NCBI GenBank assembly: GCA_002472145.1
Contig: DKRJ01000008.1
Span: forward strand, 1 to 64,000
Length of the DNA: 64,000 nt
Source of the DNA: Clostridiales bacterium UBA7285
GTDB taxonomy: Bacteria > Bacillota > Clostridia > Peptostreptococcales > Anaerovoracaceae
Direction of reading: 5' to 3'
Below are positions 1 to 8,066 of this stretch, in pieces. The position numbers and the translations under genes were made by a program. Position 1 is the first letter of the stretch. Each line of letters begins with the position of its first letter. The notes under the pieces were generated by a model. That model saw only the letters and a program-made list of their open reading frames with translations, searched no databases and was not told where the DNA came from.

Positions 1-2
1 GG

Positions 3-1328
3 TTTTTGTCCGCACCCCCCTTTGACACGGTGAACTGGCTGCCGGTCGGCGACACTTATGTGCCATCTACGAATCCTTCTATGCTGAACACCAATGAAGG
101 TGCAGGCAGTTATTCTGCCGGTTATGGCTGGGGCGAAGTTTGGCAGCAGATGTATCCCATGCTGATTGGGCAGAAGCTCACCACGGCGACATTGAATGCA
201 ACTGGATTTGATGGAAAGCAAATCCGCGTTGCGGTTGCACCGCTGCGTTGCATTAACCCTGCTGTGGTTTCCTATTTCAAGAGCAACCCCGGAAACGGAA
301 CGCTGACAGGTAACAGTAATACCAACAGCGCACAGACTATCACGCTGCTACAGATGAATGCGCTGCCTGAACTCATCAAGCAAGCTTTCACCTTTGAGAA
401 CTGTGAAGGAACAGAAATCAGCCTGACTGCGGATGACAGTCGTACCTATGCAGACTTTATCTGCGCGTTCTATGGGGTACAGTCGCTGAATGAGTTGACT
501 GTGGCGCAGAAATATAATGTGTTTGGCACGGGCTATAAAGGTTCGCCTGCCATGCCTTACGCCGGGCAGAGCCATATCACAACATATTACGCCAATACCG
601 CAGGCAACATGGCCAACTGGTGCATCCCCTATGAGGTTCTAAATGACGGTACGCTGGACTATTTCAAAACTTGGGGCTTCAGTGATACCCGAATCGAGGA
701 AGGCAAAAAGCTGCAATCCGGTGGGCAGATATTCAGCGCGGACGATGCAGCGCTTTATGCGTATCAGCCGGACTATTATCTGATGGAAACTGATCCGGAA
801 GTTCTGAGCATGGCCTATGAGTATCTGTATGACCGCTGCATCCGTTTTACGCTTGACGCGGATGACCGCCCCATTTCCACCGCAATCGACAACAGTGCGA
901 CCTCGAACGATAGCGTCGGCGGTATCAAGGATTACATGAATCGCACCGATGCGGCAACCGCCAATGTGCTGAAAACAATGAACAATGGTGCGGCAATCGA
1001 AGAGGGTGACAGCATTACGCTGGATAACGTCAAGGGCTATATCGAGGTTCCGAATGCCTGGAATCAGTTCCGGTATTATGATTTCGGATTCCAACTGATT
1101 TTTGAATCCAAGGGAGAGAAGCCTGCCCCGGCTTCTGTCGCTTTTACGAATACCTATGAAAAGAATGACACACCTGAACCGTCACCGCAAACAGGCGATA
1201 TCAGCCATATTGGACGTTGGGCTGCCATTGCATGCCTGTCTTGGCTTGCAATGGCAATCATAATTGTGAAAAAACGGGTTTACGCAAACAAGTTATCGAA
1301 TACTGGAGGAAAAGAGAATGAAGATTAA
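3..1328 (+). CDS. Cell-wall-anchored surface protein, 5' end outside window
   Basis: The reading frame is open to the left edge, so the gene is 5'-truncated by the window and its true start is not visible. The visible ~441 residues are extracellular in character (many Asn, Thr, Tyr). Near the C-terminus is an FTNTY motif like that closing Spy0128/FctA-type pilin domains. Then come SPQTG, a variant sortase signal, a hydrophobic stretch (about residues 400-418) and a basic tail, which is the classical cell-wall sorting arrangement. The stop overlaps the start of the next surface gene by 11 bases, so the two are probably co-transcribed. Role (adhesin or pilin-like) is inferred from the sorting signal only. 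Confidence 0.7.
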   Translation, partial: FLSAPPFDTVNWLPVGDTYVPSTNPSMLNTNEGAGSYSAGYGWGEVWQQMYPMLIGQKLTTATLNATGFDGKQIRVAVAPLRCINPAVVSYFKSNPGNGTLTGNSNTNSAQTITLLQMNALPELIKQAFTFENCEGTEISLTADDSRTYADFICAFYGVQSLNELTVAQKYNVFGTGYKGSPAMPYAGQSHITTYYANTAGNMANWCIPYEVLNDGTLDYFKTWGFSDTRIEEGKKLQSGGQIFSADDAALYAYQPDYYLMETDPEVLSMAYEYLYDRCIRFTLDADDRPISTAIDNSATSNDSVGGIKDYMNRTDAATANVLKTMNNGAAIEEGDSITLDNVKGYIEVPNAWNQFRYYDFGFQLIFESKGEKPAPASVAFTNTYEKNDTPEPSPQTGDISHIGRWAAIACLSWLAMAIIIVKKRVYANKLSNTGGKENED

Positions 1329-3162
1329 AACTTTAAAAAAGCATCTCTCTTTGCTTCTTACTGTTTTGATGATAGTCGGTATATTTCCTAACGGATTTAC
1401 AGTATATGCGTTGGGAGAAGAAAATCATAGCCATTCCGAAGCATGCTATGCTGCGAAGGGAGATTTGCTTTGCGACCTTTCCGAGAATGAGGGACATACC
1501 CATACAGATGATTGCAAGTGTCCTGGCGGAGAATATATCTGCGGGCAAATAGAATCCGAAGGCCATGTTCATGATGAAAGCTGCTATGAATATGATGATG
1601 AAAATGCTTCACCGTCAAATGCTTCTTCCCCAAAACTCATTTGTGGTGAGGAAGAATCTGCAGGACATACCCATACGGAGGAGTGCGTCTGTCCCGGTGG
1701 AGAGCTGATCTGCGGCAAAGATGAAAGTGAGAGTCACACCCACGGTGAAGATTGCTATGCCAAGGGCGGCGAGCTGATTTGCGATTTAGAGGAGACCAGC
1801 TTTTATGCCTCTGATTCTGATATCGAAGTAACCACTGCCGAAGAACTGAAAGCGGCCTTTGATGCTGCTGAGACAGGCGATATCGTTACTCTTGGTGCGG
1901 ATATCGCCTATGATCAAAGTATATTAAAAACGATTACAGTATCCAAAGATATTACACTGGACTGCAACGAGTACAAAATCACAGTTGATGACGCTCTCTT
2001 TGAGATTGCAGAAGATGGGAAGTTGACCATAGTAAATGCACAGATTGAGGCTACAGACGATGATATTATTGATACGATTCAGGCCGGCGGCGCACTTACG
2101 ATTGTATCCACCTTTGGCGATGGAATTGTAACGAACGATGATTTCATTGCGAATAACTATGGCAAGGTTTACATCAAAGATGGAACGTTCAGCCTTGGTT
2201 ATTCTGTGGTATATGAATGCTATGGAACTGCCGAAGTCATAATCGAAAATGCTGACATGGAAACAGAGGGCTGTGTTATTGGATACCTTGAGGATGCAGG
2301 ATGCAGCCTGTATATCAAGAATGGCAGCTATACAGTTGAAAATTATATTGTTTCTGGAACCTACGGCCAAATTTTGATTGAGGCAGGAACGTTTCAATCA
2401 ATCGAGGATTGTTTTGACTGCATTTACAGTGGAACTGTAACCATCAAAGGTGGGAATTTTACAGCAGGCAATACAGAAAATGAGTATTACTGCTTCGATA
2501 TTTACGAGAATGGTGACAAGCCAAGCGCTACGGTAAATATTGATGGCGGTACTTTCGCTTCAACCTCTAACACCATCCGTGTAGCTGATAACTCGGTGGT
2601 CAATATAAGCAATGGTATTTTCACATCCGATACCAATGCAGTTTACGCAGATGAAAATGTGCAAATCAACCTCAGCGGCGGTACTTTTATCAATCAGTCT
2701 GACGGCAAGGCATTTGAATTGGAAGAACAGGCTGTCGTAAACATCGAAGAAGGCTTTTTAGCTGACCCTGCTGACTGGCAGGAGGCTGCACAGGTCAGTA
2801 TTTACCCGGCTAAATTTGATGTAGTGTTCTTTGATATGGAGGGAACTGAGTTTTATCGTGAAACGGTAAAGACAAAGTGTTCTGTTGCAAATTGGCCAGT
2901 GCAACCCGAATCCCCTGGTAAAGAATACCGCTGGTGGGGCTGGGTTGATGCTAACGGTAACCGCTATGATTCGAGTTCTGTATTTACATCTGCAACAGAT
3001 ATCTATGCCAAGTTTATAAAAGAAGGGCTACCGGTTGATCCAGATAAGCCTATAACCCCTGAAGAGCCGGAAAAGCCCGACATCCCGGAATATCCTGACA
3101 AGCCCTCTGGAGAATCAGTTGTCGTGACATCCTATTCGGAAACATGCTTCGCTTGCTTCTGA
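1318..3162 (+). CDS. Secreted repeat-containing surface protein, 3' end lost by fusion to recombinase DNA
   Basis: The start ATG has a GGAGG site 9 bases upstream. Residues 1-32 are a Sec signal peptide. Residues ~37-165 carry repeats of the form GHTHT..C..CPGGE.ICG, rich in His and Cys pairs and common in clostridial surface proteins. Residues ~170-500 are short T-I-x-G-G-x-F-type repeats expected of a right-handed beta helix. An InlB-B/Listeria-Bacteroides-like repeat follows (about 502-570), then a Pro-Glu-Lys linker where a wall anchor should begin. The last ~12 residues are read from the junction with recombinase sequence, and no LPxTG motif or membrane segment remains. The product is probably secreted but unanchored, or non-functional. 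Confidence 0.75.
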   Translation: MKIKTLKKHLSLLLTVLMIVGIFPNGFTVYALGEENHSHSEACYAAKGDLLCDLSENEGHTHTDDCKCPGGEYICGQIESEGHVHDESCYEYDDENASPSNASSPKLICGEEESAGHTHTEECVCPGGELICGKDESESHTHGEDCYAKGGELICDLEETSFYASDSDIEVTTAEELKAAFDAAETGDIVTLGADIAYDQSILKTITVSKDITLDCNEYKITVDDALFEIAEDGKLTIVNAQIEATDDDIIDTIQAGGALTIVSTFGDGIVTNDDFIANNYGKVYIKDGTFSLGYSVVYECYGTAEVIIENADMETEGCVIGYLEDAGCSLYIKNGSYTVENYIVSGTYGQILIEAGTFQSIEDCFDCIYSGTVTIKGGNFTAGNTENEYYCFDIYENGDKPSATVNIDGGTFASTSNTIRVADNSVVNISNGIFTSDTNAVYADENVQINLSGGTFINQSDGKAFELEEQAVVNIEEGFLADPADWQEAAQVSIYPAKFDVVFFDMEGTEFYRETVKTKCSVANWPVQPESPGKEYRWWGWVDANGNRYDSSSVFTSATDIYAKFIKEGLPVDPDKPITPEEPEKPDIPEYPDKPSGESVVVTSYSETCFACF

Positions 3163-3712
3163 AGACAAAGAAAAATACGCTGAACACCTCAAGGAACTGT
3201 CAATGAGAAACAGTGATGGGGAAACAGAGGCGAATCAGAAAGAACTTGCGAAATGCCAAAAGCGGATGGAGGATTTAGATACCATCTTGAAAAAACTTTA
3301 TGAAGATAAGGTATTTGGCGTGATCTCCGATGAGCGCTTTATGGTGATGTCTGCCGATTACGAAAAAGAGCAAAAAAGCGTGAAGGAGAGATTCACCGAA
3401 TTGCAGAATGCGCTGCTGGACACCCGAAAAGAGAGCGTAGCAATTGAGCGGTTTACAGAAATGATTGAGCCGTATGTTAACATCACCGAACTTACCGAAG
3501 AACTCTTAAACACACTGATTGAAAAGATCGTGGTTCATGAGAAAGAGGTAATAAATGGGCAGGTGGCTATGCGTGTGGATATTTACTATCGCTTTGTCGG
3601 AAATATCGGTGATGATAGTGGCGGCTCTTTGTTTGCTCCGGGGATGCGACGTGATAACAAGTTGCTTGAGCAGGCAGAGAAAGAGAACACATGTATCGCT
3701 GGTGCGCAATAA
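3128..3712 (+). pseudogene. C-terminal remnant of large serine recombinase (TnpX/Tn4451 type)
   Basis: The frame opens right after an in-frame TGA at 3125. It encodes only the C-terminal part of a large serine recombinase: the coiled-coil hinge (MEDLDTILKKLYEDKVFGVI), then the terminal domain with ITELTEELLNTLIEKIVVHE and a MRVDIYYRFVG ending typical of DUF4368-containing TnpX-like recombinases. The catalytic Ser domain and zinc ribbon are absent. The remnant directly abuts the truncated surface gene upstream and the sirtuin remnant downstream, so it marks one or two deletion or recombination junctions. An internal ATG at 3203 could give a 169-aa peptide, but no function is expected. Confidence 0.8.
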
Positions 3713-3713
3713 A

Positions 3714-3881
3714 TTAAATACCCCTGTGATCATCAAGTATCCGTTCTGGAAGTACACGGCCGAGAATCCTGAGGCATTCTACGCCTGCATCAACAAAGGC
3801 GAGGCGTACTGCCCGGAGGAGATCGCAGAGAGATCCGTCTGTATCGACGGGGATATCGGAGAAATCATTTACTCTTTATGA
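3714..3881 (+). pseudogene. C-terminal remnant of class M sirtuin (SirTM)
   Basis: In frame 3714-3881 the translation runs NTPVIIKYPFWKYTAENP, then ACINKGEAYCPEEI and SVCIDGDIGEII. This matches my recollection of the end of the SirTM protein ADP-ribosyl transferases that sit beside macrodomain hydrolases in Firmicutes. Only ~56 codons remain; the Rossmann fold, zinc ribbon and catalytic His are gone. The fragment follows the recombinase remnant directly, in a different frame, and ends 94 bases before the macrodomain gene. It is therefore the leftover of a sirTM-macro operon whose first gene was deleted. Confidence 0.7.
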
Positions 3882-3975
3882 TTTGGGAAGGAATTTCCTC
3901 ATACACCTCACCTGTTATAATAAAAATACGTTTGGTGAAGATGGGAAAGAACGGTAAGAAGAGGGGAAAAAGACA

Positions 3976-4779
3976 ATGGATCAGAAAGAAAGAGCCGCAT
4001 GGCTGATCAAGTATCTGGAACAGGAGATGCCTGAATACGGCAGCCGGGAAGTTCCGGACGATGATCAGGAAGCTTTTGATCTCTTCCGGGCATTATGCAA
4101 TGTTAGGATGCCGGGAACTGTGTCGAACGAGTTCCTGGATATACAGGATGCGTATCTGAAGGAAGAAACTCAGAAGAAGGGCATTACGGACAGCCATACC
4201 CTGAAGCCGGCATCCTCTGACCGCCGTATCTTTCTCTGGCAGGGCGACATCACCACATTGAAGTGCGATGCGATCGTGAATGCGGCCAACAGCCAGATGC
4301 TGGGCTGTTTCCGCTCTCTTCATAACTGCATAGATAACATTGAAAATACCTATGCCGGCGTACAGCTTCGAAACTACATGGCCGAGCAGATGGAAAAGAA
4401 GAGAGAACAGTATGGCGAGGGATACGAACAGCCGACGGCGGTCCCGATGATCAGCCCGGCGTTCAACCTGCCGTCGAGATACATCGTCCATGTCGTCGGG
4501 CCGATCGTGTCTCCGTTCCTGATGCCGGAACACAGAGAGAAACTGGCCGAGTGCTACCGGGCAAGCCTCGATCTTGCGGCGGAGTACGGATGTGAGGACA
4601 TAGCGTTCTGCTGCATCTCAACGGGAGTATTCATGTTCCCGCAGGATAAGGCTGCTGAGATCGCCGTAAAGACCGTAAAGAAGTGGCTGGATGAACATCA
4701 GGACAGTTGTATGAAGAAAGTGATCTTCAATGTCTTCAAAAATGTGGACTACCTTTTGTATCGTGATTTATTGTCTTGA
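3976..4779 (+). CDS. Macrodomain protein-ADP-ribosyl hydrolase (SirTM-linked, zinc type), 3' end replaced by element
   Basis: This 267-aa cytosolic enzyme is expected to remove mono-ADP-ribose from proteins. It has an N-terminal helical extension (1-80) and a macrodomain with GDIT, DAIVNAANSQMLGCF, SLHNCIDN and CCISTGVFMFP. The Cys-His-Cys set around GCF..LHNC fits the zinc-binding subclass found in SirTM operons. Its usual upstream partner survives only as a remnant, and the usual downstream genes (gcvH-L, lplA) are not here. The last ~17 codons (FKNVDYLLYRDLLS) come from an integrated element; the displaced natural tail (FKDSDLRIYEMM..) lies at 13885-13977. Length and fold look complete, so the protein is probably active. 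Confidence 0.85.
   Translation: MDQKERAAWLIKYLEQEMPEYGSREVPDDDQEAFDLFRALCNVRMPGTVSNEFLDIQDAYLKEETQKKGITDSHTLKPASSDRRIFLWQGDITTLKCDAIVNAANSQMLGCFRSLHNCIDNIENTYAGVQLRNYMAEQMEKKREQYGEGYEQPTAVPMISPAFNLPSRYIVHVVGPIVSPFLMPEHREKLAECYRASLDLAAEYGCEDIAFCCISTGVFMFPQDKAAEIAVKTVKKWLDEHQDSCMKKVIFNVFKNVDYLLYRDLLS
4729..4739 (+). repeat. Putative attL core
   Basis: AATGTCTTCAA at 4729-4739 pairs with AATCTCTTCAA at 13891-13901, with one mismatch. It lies within the codons for Asn-Val-Phe-Lys of the macrodomain protein. Recombination here keeps the reading frame and swaps the C-terminus. The repeat is short, so the exact crossover point is uncertain. Confidence 0.6.
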
Positions 4780-4894
4780 AACGTGGTGTATTTTGTCGCT
4801 TGTTTTCAGCACTTCCGGCGATTTCTGACAATCTGACTTGCTGTATCTTCCTGTATCGTTTTGTGATGATTTTTTCCGTGGTTTATCTTGGTTG

Positions 4895-4920
4895 GTTGAT
4901 TTCCTGTTGATTTCTTCCGG
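4895..4920 (+). repeat. Left copy of direct repeat (TGTTGATTT doublet)
   Basis: A doublet of GTTGATTT spaced 10 bases apart is followed by TTCCGG. The right-end counterpart in the same orientation is 13789-13812. Direct-orientation copies at both ends suggest arm-type integrase binding sites. Confidence 0.5.
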
Positions 4921-5032
4921 CTGAGTTTAACCAGTTCGGCGGCTACCCGGTGGGGGATATAGGCGCACCGGGTGAAACGGGGGAAGTGGCTTAAATACCC
5001 CCAAAATTGAAAAAGGCTTAAAAATAAAGCGT

Positions 5033-5064
5033 TGTTATAGCAATTTAGCAGTTCCATTAGTTCC
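5033..5064 (+). repeat. Left inverted repeat of element (32 bp)
   Basis: The sequence begins TGTTATA and ends CAGTTCCATTAGTTCC. The reverse complement of 13699-13730 matches it at 28 of 32 positions when aligned by eye. It lies ~300 bases inside attL. Confidence 0.65.
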
Positions 5065-5111
5065 ATATAGAGATGTTACACGATATTGATTAGCTATCTT
5101 TCGTTTAGGGG

Positions 5112-5139
5112 TAGACAATTCACAAAAATGTGGTACAAT
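5112..5139 (+). promoter_or_regulatory. Promoter for the 5194 gene, followed by GTAC repeats
   Basis: TAGACA, a 16-base spacer and TACAAT with a TGN extension form a good vegetative promoter. It is followed by GGTAC/GTACC words at ~5133, 5145, 5156, 5165 and 5177 in alternating orientation, possibly an operator or replication-protein site array. Confidence 0.5.
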
Positions 5140-5193
5140 GAAGCAGTACCGCTTGTGTACCATTAGTACAACTTTAGTACCGGGGGCGTAGCT

Positions 5194-5469
5194 ATGAAGA
5201 AGCTGTTTTGTATTATTCTGCTGATACTTCCTATAATCGTGTTCTTTACTCAAGATATGGGCGCATACTCTGATGATCTTATGGGTGTTGGTGTTGTCCT
5301 TGGTATTATCGTGCTGTGTGATCTGTTCTTGCATACCTCTATATCTGTATTTGTCTGTAAGATACTGTATTTCCCTCTTTATATTCCGCTGTGGCTTATT
5401 GGGAGACGGAGAAGAAAGAAACAGAGCCGGGGAAATGGCGCAGAGAATGACATTTACTGGTTTATCTGA
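5194..5469 (+). CDS. Small membrane protein of unknown function
   Basis: This 91-aa protein has two hydrophobic segments (about residues 4-20 and 28-67, the second probably two passes) and an Arg/Lys-rich cytosolic tail from residue ~70 (RRRRKK). No family is recognised. It is the first gene inside the left end of the element, with its own promoter at 5112-5139 and only a weak G-rich ribosome site. Small membrane proteins at such positions in elements are often exclusion, toxin or immunity factors, but nothing here shows which. Confidence 0.55.
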   Translation: MKKLFCIILLILPIIVFFTQDMGAYSDDLMGVGVVLGIIVLCDLFLHTSISVFVCKILYFPLYIPLWLIGRRRRKKQSRGNGAENDIYWFI

Positions 5470-5536
5470 TACCTCAATATTTATTGTTCTTATTCTTATT
5501 GGACACAATATATTGTGGTTTTCTTCAATTTTTTCA

Positions 5537-5565
5537 TTGACAAGATAAAGAAGAAATGATATTAT
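5537..5565 (+). promoter_or_regulatory. Strong promoter of the replication operon leader
   Basis: TTGACA (5537-5542), a 17-base spacer and TATTAT (5560-5565). Transcription should start near 5573, ~140 bases before the first gene of the operon, and must pass the hairpin at 5635-5687. Confidence 0.65.
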
Positions 5566-5572
5566 AGCATTA

Positions 5573-5690
5573 CACAAAAGAAATCCGACGTGTAAAAAAG
5601 TGTTTTGTTGGTCGGTGCAATTTTAAGGGCTATTAAGCGCCTTGGTTGTTTGGCTCAGTCTTGAGCGAATAATCAAGGCGCTTTTTTGTT
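5573..5690 (+). ncRNA. Leader RNA: attenuator or short regulatory RNA
   Basis: The transcript predicted from the 5537 promoter contains a small CCGAC/GTCGG hairpin (5585-5615). It then holds a long stem, AAGCGCCTTG/CAAGGCGCTT (5635-5644 with 5674-5683), with an internal GCTCA/TGAGC stem and a run of six T (5682-5687). This is a full intrinsic terminator only 26 bases upstream of the first operon ATG. Either it terminates to give a ~115-nt RNA, or read-through is regulated. No leader peptide was seen. Confidence 0.55.
5635..5687 (+). terminator. Intrinsic terminator in operon leader
   Basis: A 10-bp perfect GC-rich stem has extended internal pairing and is followed by T6. It lies between promoter 5537 and the start codon at 5714. 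Confidence 0.75.
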
Positions 5691-5713
5691 GCGCCGAAAC
5701 AGGAGGTTAGAGC

Positions 5714-5923
5714 ATGGCAGAGAACGAACAAGAGAAGATCAAAGAAGCACGCCGGGCTTATCGTTCAGAGTGGCGAAAAAAGAACCGGGAAAAGATACGA
5801 GCCTATGAAAGAGAGTGGGCTAAAAAGAACCCGGAGAAAGTCAAAGCCGCAAATGAAAGATACTGGTTAAAAAAAGCGGCTGAGAGAAAAAACAATAAAG
5901 AAAGTGGCGGCAATGGGGATTGA
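5714..5923 (+). CDS. Small basic helical protein (YxxKNxEK repeats)
   Basis: This 69-aa protein is very rich in Lys, Arg, Glu and aromatic residues, with a repeated pattern like EWRKKNREKIRAYER then EWAKKNPEKVKAANER. It should be a single charged helix or coiled coil. It has a good AGGAGG ribosome site and overlaps the next gene by 11 bases. Proteins with such Y-K-N-x-E-K repeats occur in phages and mobile elements, and nucleic-acid binding is a reasonable guess. It is similar in style to the next gene and may be a diverged duplicate. Confidence 0.6.
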   Translation: MAENEQEKIKEARRAYRSEWRKKNREKIRAYEREWAKKNPEKVKAANERYWLKKAAERKNNKESGGNGD

Positions 5924-6113
5924 TGAAGAGATCAAGGCTTATTCCGCAAAGCGTAGGCGTGAATACTATAAAGCCTACTATGAAGCACACAAAGAACACT
6001 ATAAAGAACAGCGGCACAAATACTATCTTGCTAATAAAGACAAGATAAAGGCTCAACACAGAGCTTATAAAAAGGCACAGGAACAGGAAAACAAAGGAGG
6101 TCGGGAAGAATGA
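5913..6113 (+). CDS. Small basic helical protein, probable paralogue of preceding gene
   Basis: The ATG at 5913 is chosen over GTG 5904, giving 66 aa. The sequence is dominated by Lys, Tyr, Glu and Ala with KAYYEAHKEHYKEQRHKYY-like repeats, hence a charged amphipathic helix. Its stop overlaps the next start as ATGA, showing translational coupling in the operon. Function is unknown; DNA or RNA binding is suggested only by charge. Confidence 0.55.
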   Translation: MGIDEEIKAYSAKRRREYYKAYYEAHKEHYKEQRHKYYLANKDKIKAQHRAYKKAQEQENKGGREE

Positions 6114-6307
6114 GCGACAATAATACTATTTTCCCGGTTTATCAGTCGATAAAGGACACTGTAAAAACAACGGGTTTATCAGATTTCTTTTTAAGGAAAC
6201 TGCTTAAAGCCGGACAGCTACCCCATATCAAGAGCGGTAACAAAGTTTTTGTTAACGTTCCCCGGCTAATAGAACAGCTTGAGGGAGGTAGCGGCGGCAA
6301 TGAGTGA
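6110..6307 (+). CDS. Excisionase-like helix-turn-helix protein
   Basis: This 65-aa protein has a strong AAAGGAGG ribosome site and an ATGA overlap with the upstream gene. Residues 10-55 form a winged-HTH/excisionase (MerR-superfamily) pattern: a recognition helix around FFLRKLLKAGQLPHIKSGNK followed by VFVNVPRLIEQLE. Such proteins bend DNA and set the direction of integrase action, or activate element genes. It is placed before the replication ATPase rather than beside int, so it may instead be an operon activator. Confidence 0.65.
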   Translation: MSDNNTIFPVYQSIKDTVKTTGLSDFFLRKLLKAGQLPHIKSGNKVFVNVPRLIEQLEGGSGGNE

Positions 6308-8066
6308 GACAAAAGAAAAAAAGCATTTTATAGGAGATCACTACTATTACACCGATAACGGCACGCTGTATTATTGTGAGCCGATTGTAAAAGACGGTGA
6401 AACGGTAGGAGAGACAACAACCGCAATAGCTAATCACACGCCGATACTGAAAGAACAGCGGATTATTGATAACGGCATTGAGACAAACGAAGAGCTTGTT
6501 TTTAACGTGCTGAGAGACTTTCACAGGGGTGTTGATACAGCCGTTACCCTTAAAGAAATCTTAGGGCAGACACCACAAGCAAAGTTTGGGGCGGCTTGCC
6601 GTATCTTTTTAGGGCGTGGCGCAAAGTCAAGGTACAGCGAAGCAATGCAAATTCAATGTGAAACTGCGCCTTGCTCTACTGTATATCAGCATACAGGCTA
6701 TACCGTTATAGACGGTGAGAGGGTTTTTCTTAACGGAAATAACAGCGTAACAGCGGAGGGAATGACAGATAAATACAATGTTGTATTTGGCGGTCAGCTT
6801 TCAAATTATCGCTTTTCGGCTGAGAGACACGAAGAGAGATATAACACACTCTTGAAGCTGTTACCTTCAACCGCTCCCGTTTCTTTGATATATGCCGGGT
6901 TGGGGCTTTCGTTTCTAACCCCGTTAAATGCTCTCTTGCGTGAGGTCGGTATAGAACCTCGGTTTATTCTGTATTTCACTGGTAAAACGGGAACACGCAA
7001 AACGACTATGGCAACGCTTTTTCTTAATTTCTTTGGGGCGTTTGATAACGGTACTGCTCCCCCTGCGGGATTTAGAGATACTGCTAATGCTGTAGAAAAG
7101 AAATTTGCTCTCACAGACTCCACACTTGTTTTGCTTGATGATCGTATACCAAGTACAACGGCAAAGGTACGGGCGCAGATGGAGAGCATGGAGCAATCTG
7201 TAGCCCGTCAAATTGGTGATAGGTCGGGGCGTGCAAGAATGAACGCAGACGGTAGCTTGAAACCTACTTACCGCCCTAATTGTAATTTGATTATCACGGC
7301 AGAAGAGAGCTTTTCTAACGTGGGTGAGAGTGCTATAGCCCGGTCTATATCGGTAGAGCTAAAGCCGGGAGATATAAACCTTGAAGCACTCACAGAGATA
7401 CAGCAAAAGGCTATACACCTCAATGAGTGCATGGGCGATTATATCCAGTATGTTCTAAAGGAATGGGACAGGCTACAGGAAGAGCTAAAGCCGATGTTTA
7501 TAGAGCTTAGAGCAAAAGCACAGAACGGAGGACACGGGCGGCTTGTTGAGTGCGTGGCTCACTTGCAAATAGGTATATCTATCATGTGTGAGTGGCTTAT
7601 ATCGGTTGGGGTGATCGATCAGAACGCCGCCGATAATATCAAGGCTCGTTCGTGGTCGGTGTTCGTGGAGCTTGCGGAACAGCAAAACAAGCGCATAGCA
7701 GATGAAAAGCCCGTGAAACTCTTTATTGATGCACTTAAAGAAATGATCGACCGGGGAACGGTTCGTTTTATGGGTGTTGATGATAACAGCGGCTTTACCT
7801 CTGAAAAGGTTATAGGGTTCAAAGACAGTGAATTTTATTATTGTTACCCGGATAGCGTTTACTCAGAGGTTAGAAAGTTTTATGCCGCACAAGATAAGAG
7901 TTTCCCACTTGGTAAAAGCGCACTGTTTCAACAGCTTGCAACGGATACGCTTATAGAAACCGGGAACGGACAGACAACAAAACTAAAGCGCATACAGGGC
8001 AAACGCTCCCGGTTTTTATGGCTACGGGCGGCGGCTCTTGATGCGGAGGAGGTGACAGACGAATGA
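6300..8066 (+). CDS. Replication-type P-loop ATPase (DUF927/primase-helicase-like)
   Basis: A 588-aa protein starting at ATG 6300, preceded by GGGAGG and overlapping the HTH gene by 8 bases. The central ATPase has GKTGTRKTT at residues ~227-235, a Walker A in which the usual Gly before Lys is Arg, then LVLLDD (Walker B, ~277) and a NLIITAEE segment (~330). The N-terminal 200 residues resemble the region preceding DUF927-type ATPases, and the C-terminal 120 residues look like a winged-helix domain. These proteins act as replication initiator-helicases of phage satellites and integrative elements. No primase motif was identified. Confidence 0.6.
   Translation: MSETKEKKHFIGDHYYYTDNGTLYYCEPIVKDGETVGETTTAIANHTPILKEQRIIDNGIETNEELVFNVLRDFHRGVDTAVTLKEILGQTPQAKFGAACRIFLGRGAKSRYSEAMQIQCETAPCSTVYQHTGYTVIDGERVFLNGNNSVTAEGMTDKYNVVFGGQLSNYRFSAERHEERYNTLLKLLPSTAPVSLIYAGLGLSFLTPLNALLREVGIEPRFILYFTGKTGTRKTTMATLFLNFFGAFDNGTAPPAGFRDTANAVEKKFALTDSTLVLLDDRIPSTTAKVRAQMESMEQSVARQIGDRSGRARMNADGSLKPTYRPNCNLIITAEESFSNVGESAIARSISVELKPGDINLEALTEIQQKAIHLNECMGDYIQYVLKEWDRLQEELKPMFIELRAKAQNGGHGRLVECVAHLQIGISIMCEWLISVGVIDQNAADNIKARSWSVFVELAEQQNKRIADEKPVKLFIDALKEMIDRGTVRFMGVDDNSGFTSEKVIGFKDSEFYYCYPDSVYSEVRKFYAAQDKSFPLGKSALFQQLATDTLIETGNGQTTKLKRIQGKRSRFLWLRAAALDAEEVTDE

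Larger units (their letters stand above)
4780..5111. other. Left end of element: non-coding, repeat-bearing
   Basis: No convincing gene lies between the macrodomain stop and the first small gene of the element. The stretch holds CACTTCCGGCGAT (about 4809-4821) and a doubled GTTGATTTYCTGTTGATTT (4895-4913), both with similar copies in the same orientation near the right end, as well as the left copy of a 32-bp inverted repeat (5033-5064). These are plausible integrase arm-type sites or replication-protein sites. Confidence 0.5.

Noticed and set aside
1420..1815. Zinc-finger DNA-binding protein
   Set aside because: The Cys/His repeats follow a signal peptide and precede a beta-helix, so the protein is exported.
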